Source: Eudoraea sp. (GTDB lineage: Bacteria > Bacteroidota > Bacteroidia > Flavobacteriales > Flavobacteriaceae). Taken from it: a stretch of DNA of 34,115 bases. The position numbers were made by a program, and so were the translations under genes. Below, in pieces: positions 33,232 through 34,115 of this stretch. The stretch covers positions 1 through 34,115 of the forward strand of contig JAHEHU010000004.1 of NCBI GenBank assembly GCA_024639765.1, in the 5' to 3' direction. Numbering within the stretch: position 1 is the stretch's first letter; each line of letters begins with the position of its first letter. The notes under the pieces were generated by a model. It did not search any database and was not told where the DNA came from. It was given only the letters and a program-made list of their open reading frames with translations.

Positions 33232-34115
33232 TTACCTTATAAATAAAAGCTCTCTGTATTTGGCCAAGGGCCAACTCTGATCATCCACGAGTTGTTCTAA
33301 CTTATCGCAATGGTAGCGAATATCATCAAAATACGGTTTCACATCATGACAATAGGCCATTGCCTTCTTGTGGATGTCTTGTTCTGCGTTCGCCTTCTTT
33401 CGAGCTTCAATCATGGCCTCCGATTTTTTCTTGGTGGCACCCAGATGGGCAGATAATTCCTCCAGTATTGCCAATTGGCCCTCTGACATTTTTTTATAAT
33501 TAGCTCCAAATATTTCTTTGAGGCCCTTTACATTTTCTATCACTTTATTCTGAAATGCAATGGCCGCGGGAATAACATGAGTGTTGACCAACTCATTGAA
33601 AACCCTGCCTTCTATCTGTGTCTGTAAAATATAGTTCTCAAGATCAACTTCCTGCCGGGCGCGCACTTCCACCTCACTCATTACATCCATATCTTTAAAA
33701 AGATCCAGGCTGGCTTTTGTTGTCAAAATATTCAGGGCTTCTGGCGTCGTTTTATTGTTACTTAGCTTTCTTTTTGCGGCTTCTTTTTGCCACGCTTCAC
33801 TATAGCCATCCCCATCAAATCTGATCCTTTTAGAAGATTTTATGTACTCTCTGAGTATATTAAAGATAGCCTCGTCCTTTTTAAGACTTTTCTTATCAAT
33901 AAGGATATCCACTTCCTTCTTAAAATGGATCAGTTGTTTAGCTACAATGGTATTGAGAACAGTCATTGGCTTGGCACAGTTCACTTTGGATCCCACCCCC
34001 CTCATCTCAAATTTGTTTCCGGTAAAAGCAAAGGGTGAAGTACGATTTCGATCTGTATTATCTAACAAGATTTCAGGGATCTTACCAACAACATTCAATT
34101 TTAGTTCGGTTTTTT
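33232..34115 (-). CDS. glnN: Glutamine synthetase type III, 3' part (partial)
   Basis: The C-terminal part of a GSIII-type glutamine synthetase; the frame is open to the window edge, so the gene continues beyond 34115. Recognisable GSIII sequence: LLDNTDRNRTSPFAFTGNKF, EMRGVGSKVNCAKPM, IRFDGDGYSEAW and VMSEVEVRARQEVDLENYI. It assimilates ammonium into glutamine. GSIII is typical of Bacteroidetes and cyanobacteria. The full-length enzyme is about 730 residues, so about 60 per cent is outside the window. Confidence 0.92.
   Translation of the reverse strand, partial: KTELKLNVVGKIPEILLDNTDRNRTSPFAFTGNKFEMRGVGSKVNCAKPMTVLNTIVAKQLIHFKKEVDILIDKKSLKKDEAIFNILREYIKSSKRIRFDGDGYSEAWQKEAAKRKLSNNKTTPEALNILTTKASLDLFKDMDVMSEVEVRARQEVDLENYILQTQIEGRVFNELVNTHVIPAAIAFQNKVIENVKGLKEIFGANYKKMSEGQLAILEELSAHLGATKKKSEAMIEARKKANAEQDIHKKAMAYCHDVKPYFDDIRYHCDKLEQLVDDQSWPLAKYRELLFIR

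Noticed and set aside
1-34115. Mobile elements, tRNA or rRNA genes, CRISPR arrays
   Set aside because: No transposase, integrase, clover-leaf or repeat-spacer pattern was found on either strand when reading the window.

Overview
The window looks like chromosomal DNA from a marine-type member of the Flavobacteriaceae (Bacteroidetes). I base this on a moderate to low GC content, a type III glutamine synthetase, a DnaJ with only two CxxCxGxG motifs, a flavobacterial-style AIR synthase of about 390 residues, promoters of the Bacteroidetes type (-7 TAnnTTTG, sometimes with -33 TTTG), weak ribosome binding sites, and families common there (DUF4920, DUF1684, DUF1579-like, IcmF). I see no rRNA, tRNA, CRISPR array, insertion sequence, integrase or phage gene. 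It is mostly housekeeping DNA with a few small genes of unknown function.

Layout. 1-350: two tandem 29-residue single-membrane-helix proteins with a hairpin between them. 391-3682 (minus): cyclophilin-FKBP fusion, secreted M28 peptidase and PPK2-type polyphosphate kinase. 3873-4568: secreted helical protein of unknown function. 4606-9053 (minus): ABC exporter ATPase and permease, MscS channel, and a sigma-54-type response regulator without a DNA-binding domain. 9374-11071 (minus): grpE-dnaJ chaperone operon. 11215-13445 (minus): TIGR01777-type SDR protein, mnmD and a DUF4920 lipoprotein, divergent from ilvE. 14670-15969: MazG-like pyrophosphatase, two small membrane proteins (one a third member of the 29-residue family) and a CrcB/Fluc fluoride channel. 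16235-19026: PII, ammonium transporter and outer-membrane porin, preceded by two palindromes about five helical turns apart. 19102-22577: DUF1684 lipoprotein, a hydrolase-fold protein with a degenerate nucleophile elbow, an Lrp/AsnC regulator and a small helical protein. 22647-26111: fused isobutyryl-CoA mutase IcmF. 26255-28231: purU and a PfkB kinase. 28538-34115: DUF1579-like protein, a possibly frameshifted small gene, pyrF, prfA, a Rieske lipoprotein, purM and the 3' part of glutamine synthetase III.

Two themes tie genes together: nitrogen handling (PII-Amt-porin, GSIII, ilvE, Lrp) and one-carbon/nucleotide metabolism (purU, purM, pyrF). The most unusual items are the three-copy micro-membrane-protein family with residues conserved at fixed positions, the possible +1 frameshift at AAG-TAG-C near 29276, the paired palindromes ahead of the PII gene, and a sigma-54-like promoter ahead of a response regulator that itself has a sigma-54 activator domain but no HTH.
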